A stretch of DNA of 64,000 bases from Neolewinella aurantiaca (GCF_008014675.1 NZ_VOXD01000024.1:42400-106399), one strand, 5' to 3'. Shown: positions 45,506 through 53,786, numbered from the stretch's first letter. The notes: generated by a model from the letters alone, not told the origin. A program made the numbers and translations.

Positions 45506-46207
45506 ATGCACGAGTCTTTGATAAATTTTTACAGCCACCACCTCGGTCACGACGTTAAAATTCACGTCACTGGTACCCGGGGGTACCCCCTGGTCATTTT
45601 CCCGACAACCCTTGGCAATTACACCGAAGCCAAAGACCGCGGCATGATCGAAAGTATTCGTTGGTTCGTTGAGCGTGGCTTTATTCAGGTCTTTTGCCCC
45701 GATAGTATTAACCACAGCAGTTGGTACGGAGACATTCACCCCAAACACCGCGTAGAGCGCCACATTCAGTATGATCGCTTCCTGGCCGAAGAGTGGATCC
45801 CTCAAATCCGACACAACGGCGGAACAGGACGCATCGCCTGCGCCGGTATCAGTTTTGGTGGCTTTAGTGCCAGCAACTTCGCCTTCCGTCATCCCGAAAT
45901 GGTGAGCCACCTGTTCAACCTAAGCGGAGCCTTCGACATCAAATCGTTCATGCATGGCTATTACGACGACAATGTCTACTTCAACAACCCGGTCGACTTT
46001 ATGCCAAACGCCAATAACCCCGACCTGTGGAATATGAAGATTGTTCTCGGTACTTCGAATTGGGACATCTGCCTCGACGGTAACCTCAAATTCAGCGAAA
46101 TTCTCCGCCGTAAAAACATCGCGCACTGGCTTGATGTACGCGGAGACGTAGAACATGACTGGCCACTCTGGCTCGAAATGCTGCCGCATTACGTAAGCAT
46201 GATTTAA
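45506..46207 (+). CDS. Alpha/beta-hydrolase esterase, second family member
   Basis: 233 residues. The start is ATG 45506, giving MHESLINFYSHHLGHDVKIHV. The nucleophile elbow is ACAGISFGGFSASNF (GISFGG) near 126. VLGTSNWDIC near 189 may provide the acid, and DVEHDWPLW at the end the His. There is no signal peptide. It is related in fold, but not close in sequence, to the divergently transcribed hydrolase. The family includes small-molecule ester hydrolases; the substrate is unknown. Confidence 0.85.
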   Translation: MHESLINFYSHHLGHDVKIHVTGTRGYPLVIFPTTLGNYTEAKDRGMIESIRWFVERGFIQVFCPDSINHSSWYGDIHPKHRVERHIQYDRFLAEEWIPQIRHNGGTGRIACAGISFGGFSASNFAFRHPEMVSHLFNLSGAFDIKSFMHGYYDDNVYFNNPVDFMPNANNPDLWNMKIVLGTSNWDICLDGNLKFSEILRRKNIAHWLDVRGDVEHDWPLWLEMLPHYVSMI

Positions 46208-46265
46208 ACACCAGGGTGCAGAATTCAATTCACACATTTGGTTATCCCCAATAATGTGATTTTTT

Positions 46266-46335
46266 TCTGCACTCTGCACTCTGCACTCTGCACTCTGCAC
46301 TCTGCACTCTGCACTCTGCACTCTGCACTCCTCCC
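46266..46335. repeat. Nine TCTGCAC heptamers plus one variant just before a start codon
   Basis: TCTGCAC is repeated nine times without a mismatch (46266-46328), followed by TCCTCCC (46329-46335), and the DUF1572 ATG is at 46337. The array replaces the usual ribosome-binding region. A CACATTTG element lies upstream (about 46233-46240). Confidence 0.92.
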
Positions 46336-46336
46336 A

Positions 46337-46945
46337 ATGAATACCGTCCTGTTATCCTCCTACCGTAAGCAATTTGCCTACTACCGCCACCTCGGCGAAG
46401 GCGCGATGCAACAGCTTACCGACGAAGAATTATTCAAGGATGATGAAGCGGAATCCAACTCGATAGCTGTCATCGTGAAGCACCTCTCAGGCAACATGAA
46501 AAGCCGTTGGACGGATTTTCTGACCACCGACGGCGAAAAGCCCTGGCGGAATCGCGATGATGAGTTTAGCGCTGACTTTCCCGATCGGGCTGCGCTGGAC
46601 TTAGCCTGGGCCCAGGGCTGGGCTGTACTTGAAGGAGCAATCAACGACCTGCGGCCGGAGCAGCTGGCCGACATCGTCTACATCCGCAACGAAGGTCATA
46701 CGGTCGCCGAAGCCCTGAACCGGCAGTTGGCGCACTATAGCTACCACATTGGGCAGATTGTACTTTTGGGCAAACAAATGAAAGGGAATGAGTGGAAGCC
46801 TCTGTCCATCCCGAAAGGCCAGTCCGTTGCTTACAACGAGGGCAAATTTGCGGAAGATAAGGGTGTCCGAAACTTTATTGACGGACTGATGAAGGAGTCT
46901 CCGAACCAAAGTTCTAACGCTCCGACGAACCCAAATTCCAACTAG
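46337..46945 (+). CDS. DUF1572 (DinB-like) family protein
   Basis: 202 residues from ATG 46337. It opens SSYRKQFAYYRHLGEGAMQQL, followed by VIVKHLSGNMKSRWTDFL and a C-terminal LNRQLAHYSYHIGQIVLLGK, whose His residues fit the DinB-like metal site. Homologues are small cytoplasmic four-helix bundles, possibly metal-dependent transferases or hydrolases. The frame extends upstream through the TCTGCAC array (reading CTLHSAL), but that is repeat DNA and not family sequence. The C-terminal tail (ESPNQSSNAPTNPNSN) is encoded by CCAACGAACC-like repeats. Its stop overlaps the stop of the opposing SAM hydrolase gene (shared CTAG). Confidence 0.87.
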   Translation: MNTVLLSSYRKQFAYYRHLGEGAMQQLTDEELFKDDEAESNSIAVIVKHLSGNMKSRWTDFLTTDGEKPWRNRDDEFSADFPDRAALDLAWAQGWAVLEGAINDLRPEQLADIVYIRNEGHTVAEALNRQLAHYSYHIGQIVLLGKQMKGNEWKPLSIPKGQSVAYNEGKFAEDKGVRNFIDGLMKESPNQSSNAPTNPNSN

Positions 46946-47712
46946 TAAAACTCCACCTGTACCATATCCTCGACCCGGATACCAAGTAACGTGGATGCTT
47001 TACCCAGATTAACGGCAACTTCGAGCAAACCATCTGAATTGAAGCGGCAAAGCGGCTCGCCCTCAGGTACGTCATGGTACCGGAAACTGAGCCCGTCAAT
47101 GGGCTCCATGCGTTTAATCAGGAGCTTGAAACCCCGTCCCCGGCCCACTTCCTCAAAACGTTCACGGGTAATATTGGTGGTTACGTTGTCGAACCGGTCA
47201 ATAAAGACCACCGCTCCGCGGATGTAGTTTGGCCCTATTACCGGTTGGAAGGCCAGGCGCTCGGTGAACCGCGTAGCGGGCAGGCCTATCTCCAGAAATG
47301 GCTTGTTGCGGGCAACGTGGGCTACGGCTCTGGCGTAGATGGTGGATAGGGCGTCGGTCTTCTTGTAACCATCGAGCACGAAGGTCTCCGTAGGCATCCG
47401 GGAGAAAATGAGACTGAAAATGCCGTTGTCTGGCCCGATGAAGTACTGCCGCTCGTGCCTGATGGCCAGAAACCGCCCCCGTGGCTGGTAATAATCGTTG
47501 ACGCTGATGAGGTGGATCGTCCCCTCCGGATAATGGCGCCACACCCGATTGAAGATGAAAGCCGCGCGTACAATGTCATAAGTAGGTACGTCGTGACTCA
47601 CGTCAATGATCTGAAGATCACGGTGAGCAGCAAAGAGATGAGCTTTCAGGCGCGGCAAATGAAAATCTTCGCGGCCAAAGTCAGTAGTGAGGGTAAGGAG
47701 TGGAGTGGGCAA
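46942..47712 (-). CDS. SAM hydrolase / SAM-dependent halogenase-family protein (DUF62)
   Basis: 256 residues from TTG 47712. The first motif is LLTLTTDFGREDF (the DUF62 Asp that binds SAM ribose), followed by VSHDVPTYDIVRAAF, GTIHLISVNDYY and YFIGPDNGIFSLIF. The C-terminal domain includes IRGAVVFIDRFDNVTTNI. The family hydrolyses SAM to adenosine and methionine, or makes halogenated nucleosides; here hydroxide activity is the default guess. The frame is open to 47799, but TATCTTTG (47735-47742) lies inside that extension and no ATG precedes the domain, so I favour TTG 47712. It converges on the DUF1572 gene with a 4-base overlap. Confidence 0.87.
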   Translation of the reverse strand: MPTPLLTLTTDFGREDFHLPRLKAHLFAAHRDLQIIDVSHDVPTYDIVRAAFIFNRVWRHYPEGTIHLISVNDYYQPRGRFLAIRHERQYFIGPDNGIFSLIFSRMPTETFVLDGYKKTDALSTIYARAVAHVARNKPFLEIGLPATRFTERLAFQPVIGPNYIRGAVVFIDRFDNVTTNITRERFEEVGRGRGFKLLIKRMEPIDGLSFRYHDVPEGEPLCRFNSDGLLEVAVNLGKASTLLGIRVEDMVQVEFY

Positions 47713-47734
47713 GAGATGAGCTTTTGTAGAAGGG

Positions 47735-47742
47735 CAAAGATA
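47735..47742 (-). promoter_or_regulatory. TAnnTTTG -7 element for the SAM hydrolase gene
   Basis: TATCTTTG on the minus strand, 22 bases before TTG 47712. Confidence 0.5.
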
Positions 47743-47994
47743 GCAGATGGAGGTGGATGGAAACCCACTACTCCTCGGGATCCGGTTTGCAGAACGCATA
47801 AAAAGAAAAAACAGAGCACTCTGTCAGAAAAGAAAAACGATTTCCCCGCTCAAAGAAAGGTAACGAACAGGCGGGCCAAAACATTAAGGAGCAAATAACA
47901 AGGGCCTTAACTCAATTTAACAGCCCAAACGCAATTCACCCCCCAACTTTGCCGCTACTTAACCATACTGGCTAATCCCACAACCCTTTTTGAT

Positions 47995-48630
47995 ATGACA
48001 CGCTCCTTCTTTTCTGTTCTTGCTGTTCTGTTTTTTTTCTCCGCCACAGCTTCTGCTCAGGTCGAATTCGGTCTGAAGGCCGGCCTGGGTACCGAAGCCC
48101 TGCAGGAGGAACGCTTTGACCTGTCTCGCACCGGTCGCGAAGACCTTGCACTTGCGCTTAGCGATGCTTCTTATGGTTTCCAATTCGGTGCATTTTTGCG
48201 CGTCCCTCTCTCCGATCGGTTTGGGGTGCAAACCGAGGTGACGCTCAATACCGCTAGCAACGAGTTTCGCTTCGACGACCCCAACCAGAACGGAACCCAG
48301 ATTTTCCGCGAACGGTACACCGGTGTACAGGTTCCGGTATTAGCCAGCTGGAAGCTGGCTTTTCTCAGCCTGAACGTCGGCCCCGTAGGTCACTTTAAAG
48401 TAGAAAGCGCCAGCGACCTGATGGACTCCGATGGTCGCGAACGTGCCTTCGATTCCTTTAACCTTGGCTACGCGGTCGGTGGGGCCATCGACATTGGCCC
48501 ACTGACTTTCGATCTGCGCTACGATGGCAACTTCGCCCGCTACGGCGAAGACTTCTCCATTGCCGGCGAAGACTTCCGGGTAGACCAGGCTGCAAAGCGT
48601 TGGGTCGGATCGGTTGGCTACCGATTCTAA
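47995..48630 (+). CDS. Outer-membrane beta-barrel protein
   Basis: 211 residues. The signal peptide ends SATASAQ. Alternating hydrophobic beta-strands (VEFGLKAGLGTE, GFQFGAFLRVPL, FGVQTEVTLNT, GVQVPVLASWKL, VGPVGHFKVE, GYAVGGAIDIG) end in SVGYRF, with the C-terminal Phe of a barrel. This is the outer-membrane barrel family (OmpA-like/PorT-type fold) common in Bacteroidetes. Function unknown. It is followed by two hairpins before the convergent coiled-coil gene. Confidence 0.85.
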   Translation: MTRSFFSVLAVLFFFSATASAQVEFGLKAGLGTEALQEERFDLSRTGREDLALALSDASYGFQFGAFLRVPLSDRFGVQTEVTLNTASNEFRFDDPNQNGTQIFRERYTGVQVPVLASWKLAFLSLNVGPVGHFKVESASDLMDSDGRERAFDSFNLGYAVGGAIDIGPLTFDLRYDGNFARYGEDFSIAGEDFRVDQAAKRWVGSVGYRF

Positions 48631-48660
48631 CGAAAGAACTAACGGCCCAAAGAACCCGTA

Positions 48661-48679
48661 CCGCAGCAATTTGCTGCGG
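48661..48679. repeat. Small perfect hairpin after the barrel gene
   Basis: CCGCAGCAATTTGCTGCGG, a near-perfect palindrome 30 bases past the barrel stop. It may be part of a terminator. Confidence 0.5.
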
Positions 48680-48689
48680 GGGTAAATGA

Positions 48690-48756
48690 AAAAGCATTCA
48701 GTATTCAACGTTCCGTCTCTGAATTACAGACGAAACTGTGAACACTGAATGCTTTT
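48690..48756. terminator. Bidirectional terminator; copy 3 of the shared stem family
   Basis: AAAAGCATTCAGTATTCA (48690-48707) pairs with TGAACACTGAATGCTTTT (48739-48756), with inner GTCT/AGAC pairing. T runs follow on both strands, between two convergent genes. Confidence 0.82.
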
Positions 48757-48825
48757 CTTTTGGGCAGCCAGAAATCAGGACTGGAAGCCGGAGGAGTAGT
48801 TCTCTGACCAGTCGGACCTCAGAAT

Positions 48826-49512
48826 CTAGAAGTCTTTCAACTTACGCTTGGTAGCTTCGATTCTTTCGATCTGAGCCTCGATTTCGACGCCTTTATTGTC
48901 CTGGTCGACAAGGTTCTTCTCGATGCTGTCCTTGGCTTCCTGAATCTTACGCTCGGCGTCGGCAATGTCTTTTTCATAGTTGTCCTTGTCTTTGCGCAAG
49001 CGGTCAAGTTCTTTTTCAAGATCCTTAAGCTCTTTTTCCTGGTCTTCGATTTCGAGTTCAATTTGCGCGCGGCTAACGGCAAGAGCAAAGCGCATGAGCA
49101 TCTTTTCTGCCTCAACATAGCGTGAGCTGCCAAGCTCCGGGCTCACGTATCCGTCGGTTGTAGCAATCCACGCCATTACTTCAGAGCCACTGCCGGAAGC
49201 GCGGATGCTGCTGTACATGTCTACGTTACCCCCCGTGCTCACACCCGGGATGGAGAAGTTCAGGGACTGCAGTTCGTCCTTGGTTTTCTTCACTTTTTTC
49301 GTTTTTACGTCGTAGTTTTCTTTTAGCCAGTCGGTCCAGAGTTTACTCACCAGCTTGTCGTCAGCGGTCGGGAGTTCAAGGATCAGGGCATCATTGTTGC
49401 CACGGCTCATGGCCATGCGCTGGCTGCTCACCTGTGCGGTAAGTACTTCGTTTCCGGCAAAGACAAGCAGGACCAGAAAAGATAGGGAGAAAAGCAAATC
49501 TTTCAGTTTCAT
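48826..49512 (-). CDS. Secreted coiled-coil protein of unknown function
   Basis: 228 residues from ATG 49512. The signal peptide is MKLKDLLFSLSFLVLLVFAGNEVLTAQ. A small globular part (about 30-135) contains LWTDWLKENYDVKTKKVKK and WIATTDGYVSPELGSSRYVEAEKML. Residues 150-225 are a highly charged coiled coil (KELKDLEKELDRLRKDKDNY). It is probably periplasmic or envelope-associated. I do not recognise a named family. It is a single gene next to the sigma/anti-sigma pair. Confidence 0.78.
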   Translation of the reverse strand: MKLKDLLFSLSFLVLLVFAGNEVLTAQVSSQRMAMSRGNNDALILELPTADDKLVSKLWTDWLKENYDVKTKKVKKTKDELQSLNFSIPGVSTGGNVDMYSSIRASGSGSEVMAWIATTDGYVSPELGSSRYVEAEKMLMRFALAVSRAQIELEIEDQEKELKDLEKELDRLRKDKDNYEKDIADAERKIQEAKDSIEKNLVDQDNKGVEIEAQIERIEATKRKLKDF

Positions 49513-49685
49513 AACAGGTTGGTTTAGATCTGAATAATGTATTGGTTTGTAAGTAAATACGCTATTTAGACGCATCAGAAGTAATACGTCACTAAATCAG
49601 TATTGGTTTGTGGATACGGCTTCGCGTAAGCACAATGTTCGGCCGGTCAGAGTAAAGGCTGTTTGAACAGTGCGTTAGGTTAAGC

Positions 49686-51059
49686 TCAAAATACAACCTT
49701 AAAGTAAACCCTGACGGGTTCTTTGCCCTGGGTAATTTCCCACACTGAAGTCTTTACGATCGTTTCGCCGATGTAGTCCATCGTTGCGCGGTCCGGTTTT
49801 CCGCGAAACTCGAAATCGGTCAGGGTACCATCGGTATTCACCGTAAAGCTGAATTTCACTTTGCCCTCCGGTACGTCGTCGGGCCGCCCTTCTTCGATGC
49901 GCTGGCGGAGACTTCTGTAGCCCTCCAGCGGAGCGGCGTAGCCGGTTTTTTTGTCGAGGATGATCAGCGAGCGGGCGCCATCCTGAATAAGTCCGGGCCG
50001 GTTGTCGGCTTGCCAGTCTTTGCGGTCGAGACTGATCTGGAGGCTTTCAGGACGGCCGTTCAGGTTTACCGTCTCTTCTTCGTAATCGGGATGACTGATT
50101 GCCAGCAACGAGGCTGTGGCGTCGAAGGGAAGGCGGAAGTAGCCATTGCTGTCGGTTCGTTCGCCGAGCGGCAAGCCCGGGAAACGGACAAGAGCCCCGG
50201 GTACAGGATAACCATTCTCATTGGTGATGTGGCCGGAAGTGCTGAGTTCCAGGCTGGGAGCATTCCCTCCGGAAGAAGCACTTACGACATCCTGACTTGT
50301 GGGCAAAACAACCGGCTGACTGGCGGCAACGGACGGTTCGGGCAGGGTTGCCGGCGCGGTCGTAACGGTCGGTGCGGCAGGGGGAGCATCCGCGGAAAAC
50401 GTCATTTCTTCCACAATCTCTGCATCATCGGCTTGTTCCATCTTGCGGGTGGTAGCGACGCGTTCTTTAGGGGCGACCTTGCGGCGGGCAGACTGCTCAC
50501 GTTCTGCTTCAATCCGTGCCCGTGCTTCCGCCTGTGCGTCGGCTTGGGTAGGCACGCCTTCATTTGGGCGCGAACGCGGGTTCCGGGCAGGGGATGAAGG
50601 AGCAGGGGGCGCCAACTCCGGCTCCGGCGCTGCGGCCGGAGGAACTTGTTCTTTTGTAGCTGGTACGGTTGGTTTGGCTGCGGAGGGGATTTCTTTTGGT
50701 GCTTCCATCGCCATCTCTTCGGTTCCGCTATCCAAAAGTCGGGGAAGGAACCAAAGCGCAGACACAACGAAAAGAACGATGACCGAAGCCGCCGCCGCAA
50801 GGCGGGCGTAGTTTTTGCGAAGCGGTTTGATCCTTGCTCCTCCGGCTTTTCTTTGCACCTGCGACCGCGCCCTTGCTATCATTTTCTCTACGTGTTCCCC
50901 GTGATCTGCCTCCGGATGCGCCTGCAGGCCAGTCAGCGCCTGGGCCAGAGACTCGTCCGTCAGGGCACGCCGCTCCAGCTCAGCCTCCTCGGGGGCTGTG
51001 ATCGTGCCACTGATGTAGCGGCGCAGCAGGTTATCGGTAGAGTGGTTATGTGGTGACAC
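49686..51059 (-). CDS. Anti-sigma-like protein with carboxypeptidase-regulatory and TonB C-terminal domains
   Basis: 457 residues. The N-terminal cytoplasmic part (1-85) resembles an anti-sigma domain (DNLLRRYISGTITAPEEAELERRAL). A membrane helix is near 92-110, then a long Pro/Ala/Arg-rich periplasmic linker. A carboxypeptidase-regulatory-like domain follows (TSGHITNENGYPVPGALVRFP...NGYFRLPF, about 280-345). The final 65 residues look like a TonB C-terminal domain (GKVKFSFTVNTDGTLTDFEF...VRVYFKVVF). It starts 2 bases after the sigma factor stop, so the two are co-translated. A dispersed-element copy (50848-50872) codes for part of the cytoplasmic domain. Confidence 0.8.
   Translation of the reverse strand: MSPHNHSTDNLLRRYISGTITAPEEAELERRALTDESLAQALTGLQAHPEADHGEHVEKMIARARSQVQRKAGGARIKPLRKNYARLAAAASVIVLFVVSALWFLPRLLDSGTEEMAMEAPKEIPSAAKPTVPATKEQVPPAAAPEPELAPPAPSSPARNPRSRPNEGVPTQADAQAEARARIEAEREQSARRKVAPKERVATTRKMEQADDAEIVEEMTFSADAPPAAPTVTTAPATLPEPSVAASQPVVLPTSQDVVSASSGGNAPSLELSTSGHITNENGYPVPGALVRFPGLPLGERTDSNGYFRLPFDATASLLAISHPDYEEETVNLNGRPESLQISLDRKDWQADNRPGLIQDGARSLIILDKKTGYAAPLEGYRSLRQRIEEGRPDDVPEGKVKFSFTVNTDGTLTDFEFRGKPDRATMDYIGETIVKTSVWEITQGKEPVRVYFKVVF
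50848..50872. repeat. Dispersed-element copy inside the anti-sigma gene
   Basis: CTTTGCACCTGCGACCGCGC (50851-50870), translated as ARSQVQRK in the anti-sigma protein. Confidence 0.55.
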
Positions 51060-51061
51060 GA

Positions 51062-51658
51062 TTATTCGGTTGAGTTGGCCCGCCCTTCCAGACAGATTTT
51101 CAGGTTACGACGACCATTCTGTAAATGAGAACGTACCCGGCCGACGGATAGATTCATTGTTTCGGCAATGCTTTGATAGCTCTCTCCGTCGGTTAAGTAA
51201 AACAGCTGAACGCAACGGCGTTGTTCTTCCTTCAACTGCTTAATACAATGGTAAAGAGGGCGGGTGTCCTCCTCCTGATGGTTTGGTTCATCCTTTAGAT
51301 GCAGCAACCGGTCGGATTGCATAAACGCTCCGTCCGCTTGTTGCAAAGGGTCTCGTTTTTCGCGGCGGAGTTGCATAAGGCAGTGATTGCGAACGGTGGT
51401 TTGCAGCCAGGAGCGGAAGTTACTGATGTCGTGCTTAGGCAATTTGTCGATCAGGACAGCCCAGATTTCCATCCCTGCATCTTCGGCACGCTGGGGGCTG
51501 CCGAGATAGCGGAGGCACAGGGCGTAAATGAGCTCCGCGTGGCGTTCGTAAAGCGGCAACAACTCTTCTGCTTTGCCGCTGCGCTGAAAGCGGGCAAGAA
51601 GGTCTGCATCGGAGACGTCCTTTTTTTTATCGGGCTTGTTGCGGAGGAGGCGTAGCAT
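51062..51658 (-). CDS. ECF RNA polymerase sigma factor
   Basis: 198 residues from ATG 51658. Sigma region 2 is LLPLYERHAELIYALCLRYLGSP...AEDAGMEIWAVLIDKL (about 30-75). Region 4 is near 140-185, with CVQLFYLTDGESYQSIAETMNLSVGRVRSHLQNGRRNL. The start upstream to 51802 adds no family sequence. It is the sigma partner of the membrane anti-sigma protein encoded immediately downstream, probably reporting an envelope signal through the TonB-like domain. Confidence 0.9.
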   Translation of the reverse strand: MLRLLRNKPDKKKDVSDADLLARFQRSGKAEELLPLYERHAELIYALCLRYLGSPQRAEDAGMEIWAVLIDKLPKHDISNFRSWLQTTVRNHCLMQLRREKRDPLQQADGAFMQSDRLLHLKDEPNHQEEDTRPLYHCIKQLKEEQRRCVQLFYLTDGESYQSIAETMNLSVGRVRSHLQNGRRNLKICLEGRANSTE

Positions 51659-51861
51659 CTGGCGGTAAGATACTAAGGCAGATCGGTAATGCAGAGGGTC
51701 AGAGCAACGGTATGTATCGAGCTGTATACGGATTCTCCTTCTCCCGGGAGAGGAAGAGGTGATAGCGGTAAACCCGTGACAGTCGTGCATTTGTTGGTGC
51801 ATACTGCCAGCTCCGGCCGGGGCAGCGGGTGGCTCCTGAAAAAGAAACTACCCGCCAGAAA

Positions 51862-52320
51862 TCAGAAGAGTTGTTTGATCGCATTTTCCCGCGCCTCGAA
51901 AATACCTTCTACCTGCCTGCGCACGAAGAGCCAGTCGGCAATAGTGCCCAGCGGCCCCAGCGGGGCCTGGTAGTGCAGGATGTCGGTCATTTCGGTGCGT
52001 CCGTCGCCGAGGTCCTTAAACCAGTGCTGGTGGTGCCAGAGCGCGAACGGTCCGACCCTTTGGTCATCGATGAAATGACTGTGCTCGACTATCTGGGTGA
52101 TTTCGGTAAGCCAGTCGAAGCCGATGCCGGCGAACGGGCTGATGCGATACTGAATTACCATGCCTTCGTACATCTCTACGCCTGCCACCGGAGATTTTAT
52201 ATCGAAGTTGACTTCGGGGGGCGTCAGTTTATTCAGGTTCTCCGGCCGGCTGAAGAAAGCCCAGGTCTCTGCGAGGGGAAGGGGAACAATGGTGGTTTTC
52301 TCTAGTCGACGGGGAGTCAT
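51862..52320 (-). CDS. SRPBCC (START/Bet v1-like) domain protein
   Basis: 152 residues. It opens LEKTTIVPLPLAETWAFFSRPENLNKLTPPEVNFDI, the SRPBCC entry helix and strand. FDWLTEITQIVEHSHFIDDQ and RTEMTDILHYQAPLGPLG follow, typical of the cell-division-inhibitor-like SRPBCC subfamily (related to nucleoside-diphosphate sugar epimerase C-termini). A soluble hydrophobic-ligand fold; ligand unknown. A single gene, transcribed leftwards. Confidence 0.85.
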   Translation of the reverse strand: MTPRRLEKTTIVPLPLAETWAFFSRPENLNKLTPPEVNFDIKSPVAGVEMYEGMVIQYRISPFAGIGFDWLTEITQIVEHSHFIDDQRVGPFALWHHQHWFKDLGDGRTEMTDILHYQAPLGPLGTIADWLFVRRQVEGIFEARENAIKQLF

Positions 52321-52487
52321 CTCAGCGTTACTTTTTTAGTGGGCATCCGTTCAAAGGGTATCCGAAACGGTGGAGCCCCGGGAATGGCGGCTCCTGACCG
52401 GAACCCTCAGTCTGGAACGGGGCGTAAATGAAGTGGAAACAAGACTTCGAAAAAGAGGTTGTTTAAATCAAACGATAAGTAGACGAT

Positions 52488-52508
52488 TTAGACGGCTATG
52501 CCGTTTAA
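52488..52508. promoter_or_regulatory. Inverted repeat upstream of the secreted-protein gene
   Basis: TTAGACGGC (52488-52496) and GCCGTTTAA (52500-52508), 8 of 9 complementary, 40 bases before the -7 element. Possible operator. Confidence 0.35.
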
Positions 52509-52549
52509 TAATTGAAATCTACCGTTTTCTCACTTTGTTGCACGTTTCT

Positions 52550-52557
52550 TATCTTTG
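52550..52557 (+). promoter_or_regulatory. TAnnTTTG -7 element
   Basis: TATCTTTG, 58 bases before ATG 52616. It shows that the coding start cannot be at 52370, where the open frame begins. Confidence 0.55.
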
Positions 52558-52615
52558 TGAGAACGATTTAGTATTCCACTCCGAGAAACTAATGCTGCGT
52601 TTGGGCAGCAAAACT

Positions 52616-53515
52616 ATGAAACGACGTCATTTCCGAAATCTTCAATGGTGCCTTGCTGTTGCTCTGACTCTTTTTTCAGGGGGGATTTCTGTTATGGCAC
52701 AGGCCGGAGGAGATGCCATTATTTCTGGATCTGCTGACCTGGACGATGACTATCTTTATTTCGATCTCGCTTGTAATGCGGGACCCTTCAGCGGGTATTT
52801 TGAACCGGAACGCTGGGACCGGCCCGAAGACAATGCGTACGAGATGTCGTCGGCCATCGAAGGAAAGGACAGGGCGGGGCGTACCATAGAGATGACCGGT
52901 ATCGTGTTTTCGGCACCCCGGTCAGTACCCGAGACCTGGTCTATAGAAGTACCGGCGTCAGGCTATTTGTCTTTCCGGATTCGTCCGCAGCCTCAGGAAG
53001 ACAGTTCGCCGGATTTTATTCAGATAAACGGAGAGAACACCAATTATCAGGTGCGTTCCGACGGGTTGTATTACAGCCCCTTCCTGCAGAAGGGCGACCG
53101 GTTTTCGCTGCGGATTCCGGCGGGAGATGAGTTGTTTCATTGGAGCGAGTTGGTGTTTCATACCAACTTTTCTGCTGTGATTGTGCGCCCCGAAGCCTCT
53201 ACGGTAGCTTTGCGCTACGTCCCCATCGAGACTGGGAAAATCCAAAGGGTATTCTTTCCGGCAGACGAGCCGGGAACATGGCCTCTTTTCGATCAGGACG
53301 GAGACCGTACTACTACAATTGATCAGGTAGAGTTGCGGTCGTCTACTGATGTTTTTGACGTGGAATACGTTGATAATGAGGTGGTTAAAGACGGAGAGTA
53401 CGTGCTTCAGCGGACTTTTACCATCAGAGAGAAATGCCGAAGAGCCAATCGTATGCAATTGCGAAGAGACTGGTCAAGGCTTCCCCTTATCGTAACGACG
53501 GAGTGTCAGAAATGA
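52616..53515 (+). CDS. Secreted protein of unknown function
   Basis: 299 residues. The start is ATG 52616, giving a signal peptide (NLQWCLAVALTLFSGGISVMAQ). The mature part is beta-rich with several Trp and acidic residues (FEPERWDRPEDNAYEM, ETWSIEVPASGYLSFRIRPQP, SFRIPAGD-type strands). Several FxxR and Asp-rich turns suggest a beta-sandwich. No sorting tail is visible. I do not recognise the family; no neighbour suggests a role. It may be lineage-specific. Confidence 0.75.
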   Translation: MKRRHFRNLQWCLAVALTLFSGGISVMAQAGGDAIISGSADLDDDYLYFDLACNAGPFSGYFEPERWDRPEDNAYEMSSAIEGKDRAGRTIEMTGIVFSAPRSVPETWSIEVPASGYLSFRIRPQPQEDSSPDFIQINGENTNYQVRSDGLYYSPFLQKGDRFSLRIPAGDELFHWSELVFHTNFSAVIVRPEASTVALRYVPIETGKIQRVFFPADEPGTWPLFDQDGDRTTTIDQVELRSSTDVFDVEYVDNEVVKDGEYVLQRTFTIREKCRRANRMQLRRDWSRLPLIVTTECQK

Positions 53516-53638
53516 GACTAATCTATAGTACTGGCTGTTGCCAAATTATATTTTGAAGCCGTATTGATTGGTGGGGCATTCTATCCTTGGATGTGAAAAA
53601 ATCATTCAGAAATACTATAACAAGGAAGATAGGTTTGT

Positions 53639-53646
53639 TATATTTG
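53639..53646 (+). promoter_or_regulatory. TAnnTTTG -7 element before the DksA-like gene
   Basis: TATATTTG lies 140 bases upstream of ATG 53787. The long leader contains the hairpin TCAGGTC (53661-53667) / GACCTGA (53688-53694) and a short ORF (53702-53800, 32 codons) overlapping the gene start. Confidence 0.5.
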
Positions 53647-53786
53647 CCGGGCATTTATAGTCAGGTCTCTTAACTCTAATGATATCTGACCTGATTGTAG
53701 CATGTCTCTCAGAACCATTTTTTTACAATTGAAGGGATTGCTTTTTACTTGTCTAATAGCCTTCCAAGAAGCACAATCTACATATC

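Noticed and set aside
46238..46336. Upstream start of the DUF1572 gene through the TCTGCAC array
   Set aside because: The extra residues (CTLHSALCTLHSAL) are translated repeat DNA and precede the family N-terminus at ATG 46337.
52370..52615. Start of the secreted-protein gene at 52370
   Set aside because: The TATCTTTG promoter at 52550 lies downstream of that start, and the signal peptide begins at ATG 52616.
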